From an uncultured bacterium (GTDB lineage Bacteria > Myxococcota_A > Polyangia > Polyangiales > Houyiibacteriaceae), in NCBI GenBank assembly GCA_938024995.1, contig CALJDU010000065.1, positions 1-38,341 of the forward strand: a DNA stretch of 38,341 nt, in the 5' to 3' direction. The notes under the pieces are model-generated. The model was not told where the DNA came from. It worked only from the letters and a program-made list of their open reading frames with translations, and searched no databases. Below are positions 7,970-15,648 of the stretch, one piece after another. A program made the translations under genes and the position numbers. Within the stretch, counting starts at the first letter, position 1. The number at the start of each line of letters is the position of its first letter.

Positions 7970-9010
7970 ATGTCTTCTGCGGAACGTGCGGAACTGCTCG
8001 GCGAGATCATCGACGACCGGTATCAAATCGAGGAACGCATCGGCATCGGTGGCACCGGCGTGGTCTTTTCCGCCCGGCGTTTGGAAGACGACGCAACGGT
8101 CGTCATCAAGGTCCTCCGGCCGCTCTACGCTCACAACCCTGACCTGGCGCGCCGCCTCCAGCGCGAAGCCGAGATCCCGCGTCGCGTGGCGCACCCAGGG
8201 ATCGTCCCGGTGATCGATAGCGGCTTTCTCCCGGACGGTTCGCCGTACGTGACGATGCTGCTCGCGCGCGGCGAGGGTCTCAATGAGCTGCTCTTTCGCG
8301 CCGGCCCGCTCGGCGTGAGCGAGACGGCTGTGGTGCTGCACCGCGTCGCCGATATTCTTCACCGCGCGCACGCGGAGGGGTATGTGCACCGCGACGTGAA
8401 GCCCGAGCACATCTTGCTCGATCGCGCCGAGTCGGGTGACCTCCGCGTCACGCTCTTGGACTTTGGTGTGTGCGCCGCGCAGACCGCGCCAGAAGACGAG
8501 CGTGAGCGCGAGCGCGGTCGCGTCTTCGGAACGCCGACCTACGTTTCGCCCGAGCAAGCGACCGGCAACCCAGACGTGGACGGTCGCGCCGACATCTTTG
8601 GTCTCGGCGTGGTCGCCTTTGAGGCGCTCACCGGCCGGCCTCCGTTCAAGGCGCGCGACGTGACGTCGCTGCTCCGCCGCATCATCCGAGAAGACGCGCC
8701 ACGCGCTGGGCTGGTCGCGCCCCACGTGGGAGCGCGCGTGGATGAACTGGTGGCGCGCATGATGGCCCGTAACCCCGACGAGCGCTTCCCGAGCGCCCGC
8801 GCCGTGACCCGCGCCTTGGCGCCGCTGCTGAGCAACCGACGTAGCGTGGAGCGAAATCTGGCCGCCGGTCTCCATGTCGACGCCGCGTCACGTCACGCCA
8901 GCCCGACCGTTCCGCAGGAGCGATACTTGGGTCGCATGTCACGTCGTCCGACCGCGCGCGCCAAGCAGAACATGGCGAAGCAGAACGTGGCGAAGCAGAA
9001 CGTCGCGTAG
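7970..9010 (+). CDS. Soluble Ser/Thr kinase-like protein with altered catalytic loop
   Basis: A 346-residue Hanks-type kinase with the kinase domain at about 15-285. Seen: glycine loop GIGGTGVV at 25-32, Lys in VIKVL (K47), HRDVKPEH at 140-147, DFG at 164-166, and SPE in place of APE near 193-195. The catalytic Asp D142 is kept, but the Asn that normally closes the HRDxKPxN motif and helps hold Mg2+ is His147. Activity may therefore be weakened, metal-shifted or lost. There is no membrane segment. The C-terminus is basic and ends in a 5-residue tandem repeat (AKQNM-AKQNV-AKQNV) encoded by 15-bp DNA repeats. Its stop lies 3 nt from the stop of the convergent metallophosphoesterase gene. Confidence 0.9.
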   Translation: MSSAERAELLGEIIDDRYQIEERIGIGGTGVVFSARRLEDDATVVIKVLRPLYAHNPDLARRLQREAEIPRRVAHPGIVPVIDSGFLPDGSPYVTMLLARGEGLNELLFRAGPLGVSETAVVLHRVADILHRAHAEGYVHRDVKPEHILLDRAESGDLRVTLLDFGVCAAQTAPEDERERERGRVFGTPTYVSPEQATGNPDVDGRADIFGLGVVAFEALTGRPPFKARDVTSLLRRIIREDAPRAGLVAPHVGARVDELVARMMARNPDERFPSARAVTRALAPLLSNRRSVERNLAAGLHVDAASRHASPTVPQERYLGRMSRRPTARAKQNMAKQNVAKQNVA

Positions 9011-9013
9011 CCG

Positions 9014-10822
9014 CTACTCTTGTTCTGAGCGACCTGGAGGGTCGTGACCCTCGTGGTCACGGCCTTCTTTGCTTTCGGGACGTGGCCACGAGAAGGCGTC
9101 CACCAAGACCGGCTCCTCCTCGTCGTTGAGTGGGTCCACGAGCCCGATGCACCACACGTCCACGCCGCTTCCATCTTCGCGAACCCGCATCCGGAGGAAG
9201 TGCTTGAACGAAGGATGGGACAGCGAGGTAAAGGCCTGGGTCTCCTCCAGCCCGAGCCAAGTCAGCGCCGTTAGGTAGGAGCCAAACGAGAAGCCCCCGA
9301 CGATCACCGCGGCGACCAGCGACAAGCCAGAGCAGACCCAAGTCGGGATGTGCGGGAAGGTCTCGAGCTCTTGGAGCAGCCGCCACGCCATGAACGTCGG
9401 GATGGTCGTGATGAGCATCCCGGCGAGCGCGGCGAGACCGATGATCTGAAACTTGTGCGCCGACTTTCGGACCCCGCCGAGGAGCGCAAAGATGACCGCG
9501 CTCGCGACCCCCGCGATGGTGTTCGCCAGTCCGATCCAGTCGTGCCCAAGCCAGCCTGTTGTGAAGCCGAGCGCAGGCGCGAAGACCGCCGCCATGGTGA
9601 CGTGCGGGATGAGACCGGCGCGACCAAAGGCGATGTGAAGCGGGACCTTCCGGAGCAGGGAGCGCGATTGCTTCTTGCCGGGGAACTCCACCTCGGGCTC
9701 GGGGGCGTTGCGCAGCGGCGCAGGATGAAGAAACGCACCGCCTCCGCCCGCCGTGACGTGGGTGGAGCGACCGAGCGTCTCGCGGCGGTAGTGGTGGATG
9801 TCGCCGGCGATGATGAGGACGTCTTCTCGCTCGGGATCGACCCCGATGTGCGAGAGCATCTCCATGCCGGAATCGGAGGGGCGCCCGAACTCCAGCGCGG
9901 GGTTGGGCATCATGATGATGAGCCGCGCCCCAGGTCGTTTTTGACGCCACCGTCGAAAGAACTGTCGCTGCCGAAAGTCCAACTTCTTCAGCTGCCGATC
10001 GAGGCCGAAGAGGTGAAGGTCGTCGGTCAGCGGGAGCGCGAAGTAGCTGCAGTTCTGGGCCGGCGCGTACCCGCGAAGGACGACCGCTTTCTCTTTGCTG
10101 ATCTGGTCGCCGACCACGAAGCGACCGAAGAGCTCGACCGCGTGGCCAATGTGCGAGGTGTCGGCGCTCTGGGTGGTCGGCGAGACGTGGCCAAGGTCGA
10201 ACGACTTGATGCGGAACAGGCGCGCGAATCCATCGAGTCCGTCGTACCAATCGTGGTTGCCTGGGATCCCCAAGATGGCGCGACGACCCTTCTCGGCGGG
10301 AAGGACCTCGTTGAACGGAACGACGAGTCGATTGCGGATCTCGCCGACGGTCGCGACCGGGTACGCGGTGTCGCCACCAAAGAGCAAGACTTCGCCGCGC
10401 GGAGCTTTGATGCTCTGTTCCGGGTCGCGCGGATTGGGCAGCGCGTATTCGTGAACGAGGGTGCTCGCGATCGCGCGCGCCACGCCAGGGTGGTCTCCGC
10501 TGTCTGCCAGGTAGTCGAAGAAGACGTCCCGCTTGGCGTTCTCAAGGACGCTGTCGTGACTCCCCTTGAACCCGCAGGTCGCCGCGACGCGTTTCGCGAG
10601 ACGCGTTGGGGGATCGGGTGTCATCCAGTCCCGCGCGTCGATGTCGTCGGTCGCGATGAAGCTCGCGGCGAAGTGCCGCAGGTGTCCCCAGAACGACCGA
10701 AAGCCAAACCAAGACAGCCGCGGTGGGTCACTGCGCGCGCGGGTGTAACGGCTCCGCGGCGCATCTCGCGGCGCGCGCTTGAGGACCAAGCCGGTGCTCG
10801 GCGGGTGAGAGGAGCCATCCAC
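9014..10822 (-). CDS. Membrane-bound metallophosphoesterase
   Basis: A protein of about 602 residues. The calcineurin-like phosphoesterase core spans about 95-385, with metal-ligand motifs DYLADSGD near 103-110, GGDTAYP at 149-155, GNHDWYDG at 188-195 and a later AGDIHHYRRE. This is followed by a membrane region with about four hydrophobic spans at about 400-530, then a short soluble tail rich in acidic residues. The family hydrolyses phosphate mono- or diesters; the actual substrate is not apparent. GTG 10822 is the first start in the frame and lacks an evident Shine-Dalgarno, so the true N-terminus may be somewhat shorter, but it should precede RLSWFGFRSFWGHLRHF at about 35-51, which looks conserved. 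It is convergent with the kinase gene and divergent from the AIM24 gene. Confidence 0.88.
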   Translation of the reverse strand: MDGSSHPPSTGLVLKRAPRDAPRSRYTRARSDPPRLSWFGFRSFWGHLRHFAASFIATDDIDARDWMTPDPPTRLAKRVAATCGFKGSHDSVLENAKRDVFFDYLADSGDHPGVARAIASTLVHEYALPNPRDPEQSIKAPRGEVLLFGGDTAYPVATVGEIRNRLVVPFNEVLPAEKGRRAILGIPGNHDWYDGLDGFARLFRIKSFDLGHVSPTTQSADTSHIGHAVELFGRFVVGDQISKEKAVVLRGYAPAQNCSYFALPLTDDLHLFGLDRQLKKLDFRQRQFFRRWRQKRPGARLIIMMPNPALEFGRPSDSGMEMLSHIGVDPEREDVLIIAGDIHHYRRETLGRSTHVTAGGGGAFLHPAPLRNAPEPEVEFPGKKQSRSLLRKVPLHIAFGRAGLIPHVTMAAVFAPALGFTTGWLGHDWIGLANTIAGVASAVIFALLGGVRKSAHKFQIIGLAALAGMLITTIPTFMAWRLLQELETFPHIPTWVCSGLSLVAAVIVGGFSFGSYLTALTWLGLEETQAFTSLSHPSFKHFLRMRVREDGSGVDVWCIGLVDPLNDEEEPVLVDAFSWPRPESKEGRDHEGHDPPGRSEQE

Positions 10823-11007
10823 GTGCGCATACTACCGAGAACGCGCGTGAGATCTGGAGCGAGCATCGGTTTTGCGCGAATCGTCCCTCCTCCGGAGCAC
10901 GAAAAGGAACGTCCTTTTGCGGTGTGGCTACGCCGACTGGGTGAACGTTTCCGCGGCCGCCTCCCCGATCCTGCGGCTCCTAGTCTTCGCTGGTAGTCTG
11001 CCCGCCG

Positions 11008-11691
11008 ATGGACGTCGACGTTCAGTACCGTCCCGGACATGCCATGGCGCGGGTCAGCCTCGCGGAAGGCGAATCCGTCGTGGCCCACAGCGGCGCGATG
11101 GTCGGAATGAGCACGAACGTCGCGGTGGAAGCAACGTCAGCCGGCCTGCGTCAGGGCATCAAACGCGTTGTGTCCGGCGAAGGGTTCTTTCGAACGACCT
11201 TCACCGCGGAGGGCGCGCCAGGGGAGGTGCTCCTCGCGCCCGCGCTCGCCGGTGACATGGTCGTGCTCGACATGACCGAGGCCGGCTACTTTATGCAATC
11301 GACCAGCTTCATCGCGAGCACCCAAGACGTAGAGGTCGAGCCACGACTCGGCGGCTTCCGGTCGTTTTTCGCGAGCGAAGGCGCCTTCGTGCTGAAAGGC
11401 GTGCCGCGCGAGAGCGGCGTCGCGAAAGGGCAGCTCTTGGTCGGCGCGTTCGGCGGTATCGAGGCGCTTCAATGCGATGGTCAGCTCGTCATCGACACCG
11501 GTCATTTGGTCGCGTGGGACGCCAACCTGACGTACTCCGTCACGCGCTCCGCGGATGGATGGCTGCAGTCGTTCATGACCGGCGAGGGGCTCGCGTGCCA
11601 CTTCCGCGGTGAGGGGCGGGTATACATTCAGACCCGCAACCCGAGCGAGTACGGTCGGCTCCTCGGGCGCCTTCTTCCCGGCGCCTCGTGA
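11008..11691 (+). CDS. AIM24 / TIGR00266 family protein
   Basis: A 227-residue protein with the features of the AIM24 (TIGR00266) family: early Y-x-P-G-H-A-M-A and EGESVVAHSGAMVGM, then alternating beta strands and Gly turns (GEVLLAPALAGDMVVLDM, GQLLVGAFGGIEAL, VDTGHLVAWD-type segment, FRGEGRVYIQTRNP). It has no signal peptide or membrane span. The fold is a beta-prism-like TRAP/AIM24 domain; the mitochondrial member affects cristae organisation, while bacterial members are functionally undefined. It is followed directly by the RDD-signal peptidase fusion gene on the same strand, with at most a few tens of nt between them, so the two are very likely co-transcribed. Confidence 0.88.
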   Translation: MDVDVQYRPGHAMARVSLAEGESVVAHSGAMVGMSTNVAVEATSAGLRQGIKRVVSGEGFFRTTFTAEGAPGEVLLAPALAGDMVVLDMTEAGYFMQSTSFIASTQDVEVEPRLGGFRSFFASEGAFVLKGVPRESGVAKGQLLVGAFGGIEALQCDGQLVIDTGHLVAWDANLTYSVTRSADGWLQSFMTGEGLACHFRGEGRVYIQTRNPSEYGRLLGRLLPGAS

Positions 11692-11692
11692 C

Positions 11693-12763
11693 GTGCCGCA
11701 GGCGACGTCAAGCGAGCTGAGCGACCACGGAGACGTGCCAGTGGAGGTTTCGCTCGGTCGCCCGCTTGATCGCCTGGCCGCGCATTTGATCGACTCCGCG
11801 ATGATCGGGGTCCCGCTCGGGCTTGGACTGATCGCGTTCGCGGGCTTCCCGGGGTCTCCCGCGGCTCTCGCGGTGAGCGCGCTGGGTCTGCTCCTGACCA
11901 TCGTGGCGTGCGTGCTTCAGCTGGTCGGCGTCGCGCGTCGCGGGCAGTCGATCGCGAAGCGCGTGATGACGCTTCAGCTCAAGACCGACGAGGGCAAGCT
12001 CCCGGGTCTGCCGCGCGTCGTGGTCTTGCGGAACCTGATCCCGACGTTCCTGAGCGCGCTCCCGTTCGGCGCGGGCATCCTCTTCACCGTTGTCGACGCG
12101 CTCCTGATTTTCCGGACGGGTCACCGCACGCTTCACGACGTCTTCGCGAAGACGAAAGTGATCGCGCTCGCGGAGGTCCCGCGCTCGAAACGGATCGCGA
12201 TGCTGATCGTAGGCGGCGCGCTCACGTTCGCCTCGCAGCTCCCCGTGATGACGTTTCGGAGCTACGAAGTGGACGGTCCTTCCATGGAGCCCACGCTCGT
12301 TCATCGGGACCGCTTCTTGGTCGCCGGGCTCGATGGCTTCGTCGATCCACGGCGCGGCGACGTGATCGTGCTGCGCTCACCCGCGGATGGGGCCGACATC
12401 CTAAAGCGCGTGATCGGGCTGCCCGGAGACCGCGTCGAGATCACCGCGGAGCACGTTTTGGTCAACGGCGCTCGCCTCCCCCGTCGTCATCTTCGTGACG
12501 TGGAAGGGGGCGCGGTCTACGAGGAGCGCATCGCGCGCGCCACGGGTCCGGAGAAGGTCTACGAGATCATGTTCCAGACGCGCGCTCGGCCGCGCGCTGA
12601 GCGAGAGGTCCCTCCTGGGCACATTTACGTGCTCGGGGATCACCGGGACCGCAGCAACGACAGCACCAACCCGCTCATCGGTTCCGTCCCGATCGATCAG
12701 GTTCACGGGGTCGCGACGGGTACGTTTTATTCCGCGACGCGGGAGTGGCGACGGCCGCTCTGA
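11693..12763 (+). CDS. RDD domain-signal peptidase I (S26) fusion
   Basis: A protein of about 356 residues from GTG 11693. The N-terminal half (about 15-165) is an RDD membrane domain with several hydrophobic spans and the typical RRGQSIAKRVMTLQL and GHRTLHDVFAKTKV segments. A further span (about 168-190) leads into a type I signal peptidase. Its catalytic Ser is in DGPSMEPTL (S197), the general-base Lys is in ILKRVIGLPGD (K238), and the box-E-like GDHRDRSNDS comes later. Signal peptidase I removes signal sequences at the outer face of the inner membrane. Catalytic residues are intact, so an active protease joined to an RDD module is expected. The start is uncertain: GTG 11741 has GGAG 8 nt upstream and may be the true one. 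It follows the AIM24 gene and ends before a hairpin repeat facing yceI. Confidence 0.9.
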   Translation: MPQATSSELSDHGDVPVEVSLGRPLDRLAAHLIDSAMIGVPLGLGLIAFAGFPGSPAALAVSALGLLLTIVACVLQLVGVARRGQSIAKRVMTLQLKTDEGKLPGLPRVVVLRNLIPTFLSALPFGAGILFTVVDALLIFRTGHRTLHDVFAKTKVIALAEVPRSKRIAMLIVGGALTFASQLPVMTFRSYEVDGPSMEPTLVHRDRFLVAGLDGFVDPRRGDVIVLRSPADGADILKRVIGLPGDRVEITAEHVLVNGARLPRRHLRDVEGGAVYEERIARATGPEKVYEIMFQTRARPRAEREVPPGHIYVLGDHRDRSNDSTNPLIGSVPIDQVHGVATGTFYSATREWRRPL

Positions 12764-12769
12764 GTTTCT

Positions 12770-12835
12770 GGGGTCTTTTTTCGAAGACCCCCTCGGCTTC
12801 GCCGATTCCCCCAAAACGTTCGCTTCGCTCATTTC
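12770..12835 (+). repeat. Dispersed hairpin repeat, copy 1
   Basis: GGGGTCTT at 12770-12777 pairs with AAGACCCC at 12784-12791. It is followed by TCGGCTTCGCCGA (a second hairpin) and CAAAACGTTCGCTTCGCTC. The same block order recurs at 19136, 19490 (inverted) and 24942. This copy lies between two convergent genes, where the first hairpin could act as a two-way terminator. Confidence 0.8.
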
Positions 12836-12880
12836 AAGCTCGCGTGCGAACGCCGCGTTCGCCCGAGAGATCGAACATCG

Positions 12881-13399
12881 CTACTCGGCGGGGACGCGGA
12901 CCACGACGCGCACACCGGGCTTCACCTTGAGCGCGCCAAGCGCCGCCTTGTAGGGCTTGATGCTGTAGTCGGGCTGGTGGAGCGGGATCTCGGTGACCCA
13001 GTGTGTGCCCGTTTTCCGAGCGGTCGCGCGAACGCTTCGGGTCACGCCGTGCAGCGTGAGTTTCCCACTGAGGGTCACCGTCTCGCCTTCCTTCGTGACC
13101 TCATCGCTCACGAACGAGGCCTCCGGGAAGCGCCGTGCGTGCAGCACGTCCTTGACGATGTTCCCCTCGATCTTGCGCTTGTCGCCGCCGCTCAGCTCGC
13201 CCTTGTCGGGACGACCGTTCTTGATCGCGTGCTGCACGCGCAGGCTATTTGTGTCGAAGGTCCCGCGCACCTGGTCTTCGTCGATGGTCAGCGAGAGCGA
13301 GGTCACGCGGATCTCGAGGTCGTGGGCGATCTTGCTGAGGAGCCCGTCTTTGAACGTGAGCACGCTGAGCTCGATCTGGTCTGCGGAGTACGTCGTCAT
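12881..13399 (-). CDS. YceI family protein without signal peptide
   Basis: A 172-residue protein with the YceI lipocalin-like beta-barrel pattern: SKIAHDLEIRVTSLSL near 22-37, FDTNSLRVQ, IVKDVLHARRFPEASFVS, LSGKLTLHGVTRSV and a final strand VRVVVRVP. YceI proteins bind long isoprenoid or amphiphilic molecules. Members are often periplasmic, but this one begins MTTYSADQIELSVL without a signal peptide, so it is probably cytoplasmic. It is divergent from the 2-oxoglutarate oxygenase gene, with about 56 nt shared for promoters. The dispersed hairpin repeat lies past its stop. Confidence 0.92.
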   Translation of the reverse strand: MTTYSADQIELSVLTFKDGLLSKIAHDLEIRVTSLSLTIDEDQVRGTFDTNSLRVQHAIKNGRPDKGELSGGDKRKIEGNIVKDVLHARRFPEASFVSDEVTKEGETVTLSGKLTLHGVTRSVRATARKTGTHWVTEIPLHQPDYSIKPYKAALGALKVKPGVRVVVRVPAE

Positions 13400-13455
13400 C
13401 TCGCGTCTTGCTTAACACAGATACGCCGCGGGTACGGCTATGCTCTTGTTCGCTG

Positions 13456-14175
13456 ATGTTCGCGCCCCGCTTTCTATCTGCCGGTGAACTCTCGCGAGCG
13501 CGCGAGCACGCTGCTTCGTTTGCGTCTGCTCAGCCGTTTCGCCACGTCGTGATCGACTCGCTTATCCGCGACGTCCCGACGCTCGCGGCGGGGTTTCCAG
13601 AACGCGATCACGGGGACTGGAAGCGCAAGGACCACCCCGAACAACGCGCTCGGCTCGGCGGACTTCAGCGTCACAGGTTTCGCGCGGCCAGCGCGGACGT
13701 GCGCGCGTTCTTGTCGGAGCTCAGCGGACCTGCATTCGCCGACTTCCTCGGCGCGGTCACGGGTGAGCGCGGCTTGATCGCCGACCCTCACTTTCACGGG
13801 GCGGGTCTCCACATGACGCTTCGCGGCGGTGGTCTTGGGGTGCATACGGACTTCTCGCGCGACCGTGGTCGCGACCTTCACCGCGCGTGCACCGCGCTCT
13901 TCTATTTGAGTCCGGAGTGGCGCGAAGAATGGGGCGGGGCGCTCGAGCTTTGGGACGGCGCAGAACGACAAAAGGAGATCGCGGTTCGTCCCGGTCGCTT
14001 GGTGATCATCGAGAACACCCCGGACGGCTTTCACGGACAGCCCGTCCCGCTGCGTTGCCCGGAGCACGTGACGCGCAAGGTCATCAGCGCGTGCTTCTAC
14101 GTCGCCGATCGTGAACGGCGCTCCAGCGCGAACCGCGCGGTTTGGCACCCCGTCGCGGGAAGTGTTTTAATCTGA
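13456..14175 (+). CDS. 2-oxoglutarate/Fe(II)-dependent oxygenase (prolyl 4-hydroxylase-like)
   Basis: A 239-residue protein with the double-stranded beta-helix facial triad: H130 and D132 in GVHTDFS, H193 in TPDGFHGQP, and the 2-oxoglutarate-binding Arg R207 in VTRKVIS. The context FYLSPEWREEWGGALELW and the GRLVIIEN strand is typical of P4Hc-type hydroxylases that act on peptide side chains, though small-molecule substrates cannot be excluded. ATG 13456 begins a natural N-terminus (MFAPRFLSAGEL); an upstream in-frame start at 13408 would intrude into the divergent promoter gap with yceI. Its TGA is only 2 nt before the ATG of the PCL-repeat lipoprotein gene, so the two are almost certainly one operon, which makes that lipoprotein a candidate substrate (inference). 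Confidence 0.88.
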   Translation: MFAPRFLSAGELSRAREHAASFASAQPFRHVVIDSLIRDVPTLAAGFPERDHGDWKRKDHPEQRARLGGLQRHRFRAASADVRAFLSELSGPAFADFLGAVTGERGLIADPHFHGAGLHMTLRGGGLGVHTDFSRDRGRDLHRACTALFYLSPEWREEWGGALELWDGAERQKEIAVRPGRLVIIENTPDGFHGQPVPLRCPEHVTRKVISACFYVADRERRSSANRAVWHPVAGSVLI

Positions 14176-14177
14176 GC

Positions 14178-14492
14178 ATGGGTGAGGACGACCGCGACGC
14201 AATTCTCAAACGGCGCCAGCGCCTCATCGCGATCGCGCTGGCCGGTCTCGCGACCTCCGGCTGCGGCGACTCGCACACACCCGAGCCCGACACCGGTGAC
14301 ATGACGGACACGAGCTCGCCGATGCCGTGTTTGAGCATGGCGGCAGACTCGGGCGCGGACACGACCCCGGAGCCGTGTCTGGGAGCGCCGCTGGACAGCG
14401 GGATGCCGCTCCCTGGAGAGGACGCGGGCGCGGATGCCGACGCCGGGGCCCCCATGCCTTGTCTTGATTTCCCGGAGGACACGGGTCCGTAG
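14178..14492 (+). CDS. Small lipoprotein with Pro-Cys-Leu repeats
   Basis: A 104-residue protein. A charged N-terminus (MGEDDRDAILKRRQR) and hydrophobic stretch (LIAIALAGLATSGC) end in a lipobox-like SGC with Cys29. The mature part is unusual: low-complexity Asp/Gly/Pro/Thr sequence containing three spaced units that each read Pro-Cys-Leu followed about five residues later by Asp-(Ser/Thr)-Gly (MPCLSMAADSG, EPCLGAPLDSG, MPCLDFPEDTG). The last unit ends the protein. I know no function for it. The repeats, the tiny size and the position 2 nt behind a hydroxylase gene suggest a surface peptide modified on Pro, Asp or Leu, or anchored through Cys; this is inference. ATG 14178 is preferred over an in-frame start at 14142 inside the oxygenase gene because it gives the lipoprotein signal. 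Confidence 0.75.
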   Translation: MGEDDRDAILKRRQRLIAIALAGLATSGCGDSHTPEPDTGDMTDTSSPMPCLSMAADSGADTTPEPCLGAPLDSGMPLPGEDAGADADAGAPMPCLDFPEDTGP

Positions 14493-14550
14493 ACACAGCT
14501 GCCCGCAGACATAGCTGCCCGTAGACACATCTGCCCGTAGACACATGTGC
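14491..14550 (+). repeat. 16-bp tandem repeat, about 3.75 units
   Basis: Units AGACACAGCTGCCCGC, AGACATAGCTGCCCGT, AGACACATCTGCCCGT and a partial AGACACATGTGC follow each other without spacing. The array starts on the last two bases of the TAG stop of the PCL-repeat lipoprotein. A degenerate extra unit may precede it inside the gene. The 16-bp period is not codon-sized. Confidence 0.9.
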
Positions 14551-14552
14551 GA

Positions 14553-15500
14553 CGAGCAGCATGCGGAGAAGAACAAACGAGCCAACCCGATCGCTCAAGA
14601 CAACTCACGTCCACCCAAGAACACAAAAGGAACGCGCTCCCCCAAGAAACAAAAGCAGCGCGTGAACCATTCAAGCGGAGAACTTTCGTTGAACGCGGAG
14701 GATGGGCGGGTGGGGTCAGAAGAACGCTGAAGAGAAACGCGTGCGGCGCGCTCGCGTTTTGGCGCGCCCCATCTGCCATCCGCAGCATGCGCCGACTCAA
14801 GAACGAACGAGCGAACTCGAACGCTCAAGAACACTCAAGACCGCATACGACGACCCAAGGACCGCGCTCCCCCGAGAAACAAAAGCAGCGCGTGAACCAC
14901 TCGCGCGGAGAACCCGAGCGGAACGCGGAGGATGGGCGGGTGGGGTCAGAAGCTTCCTCGGGAAGCATGCGCGACGCGGCGGAAGCTGGCGCGCCCCATC
15001 TGCCATCCGCAGCATGCGCAGAACAAGAACGAACGAGCCAACCCGAACGCTCAAGAACACTCAAGACCGCACACGACGACCCAAGGACCGCGCTCCCCCA
15101 AGAAACAAAAGCAGCGCGTGAACCACTCGCGCGGAGAACCCTCGTTGAACGCGGAGGATGGCGGGTGGGGTAGGAAGAACGCTGAAGAGAAACTCATGCT
15201 GCTCGCTCGCGTTCTGGCGCCCCATCTGCCATCCGGAGCATGCGCCGACTCAAGAACGAACGAGCGAACTCGAACGCTCAAGAACACTCAAGACCGCATA
15301 CGACGACCCAAGGAACGCGCTCCCCCAAGAAACAAAAGCAGCACGTGCCCACTCAAGCGGCGAACCCGAGCTGAACGCGGAGGATGGGCGGGTGGGGTCA
15401 GAAGCTTCCTCGCGGTGAAAGCGTGGCGCGGCGGAAGCTGGCGCGCCCCATCTGCCATCCGGAGCATGCGCAGAAAAGAGAACGAAAGAGCCAACCCGCG
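14553..15500. repeat. Higher-order A/B tandem repeat array of about 227-bp units
   Basis: This near 1-kb stretch between the PCL lipoprotein gene and tolB holds no convincing gene. The landmark AACGCGGAGGATGG recurs at 14692, 14922, 15148 and 15374, giving periods of 230, 226 and 226. A second landmark, CCCCATCTGCCATCCG, recurs once per unit. Units alternate: those at 14692 and 15148 (A) continue with GAAGAACGCTGAAGAGAAAC, while those at 14922 and 15374 (B) continue with GAAGCTTCCTCG. The sequence before 14692 is a partial B and the last B is truncated near 15500, so the order is B-A-B-A-B with a higher period of about 456 bp. Open frames in several phases on both strands have basic, low-complexity products with no known motif and come from the GC-rich repeat. 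From 15500 to tolB I see only ordinary leader sequence. Confidence 0.9.
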
Positions 15501-15648
15501 AGATCTCGACGACCCGAGATCACGAACGCCCAAAAACGCGCACCCCAAGGGACGTATCAACTACGTTCACCCCACAATTTCAGCCTCTTTCGCACCTCTT
15601 GCTTGCACGCGTTGAACGGATCCGGACTATCCTCGTCCAATCGACGCT

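Noticed and set aside
9350..10996. 548-codon open frame opposite the metallophosphoesterase
   Set aside because: The minus-strand gene carries clear catalytic motifs; this frame only reflects third-position GC bias.
12770..12791. Simple terminator for the RDD-signal peptidase gene
   Set aside because: The T-run lies in the loop rather than after the stem and the same sequence recurs as a multi-block repeat, so it was filed as repeat; a terminating role remains possible.
14553..15500. Possible CRISPR array
   Set aside because: The repeats are about 227 bp long and contiguous, not 24-40 bp repeats with unique spacers, and no cas genes are present.
14545..15615. Several overlapping ORFs of 60-230 codons in the A/B repeat array on both strands
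   Set aside because: They repeat the same 227-bp DNA in different frames with no motif, no signal peptide and no ribosome-binding site; repeat DNA explains them.
15603..15633. tolB promoter TTGCAC / GACTAT or TATCCT
   Set aside because: Both -10 choices match poorly or have awkward spacing; noted under tolB but not listed as a separate feature.
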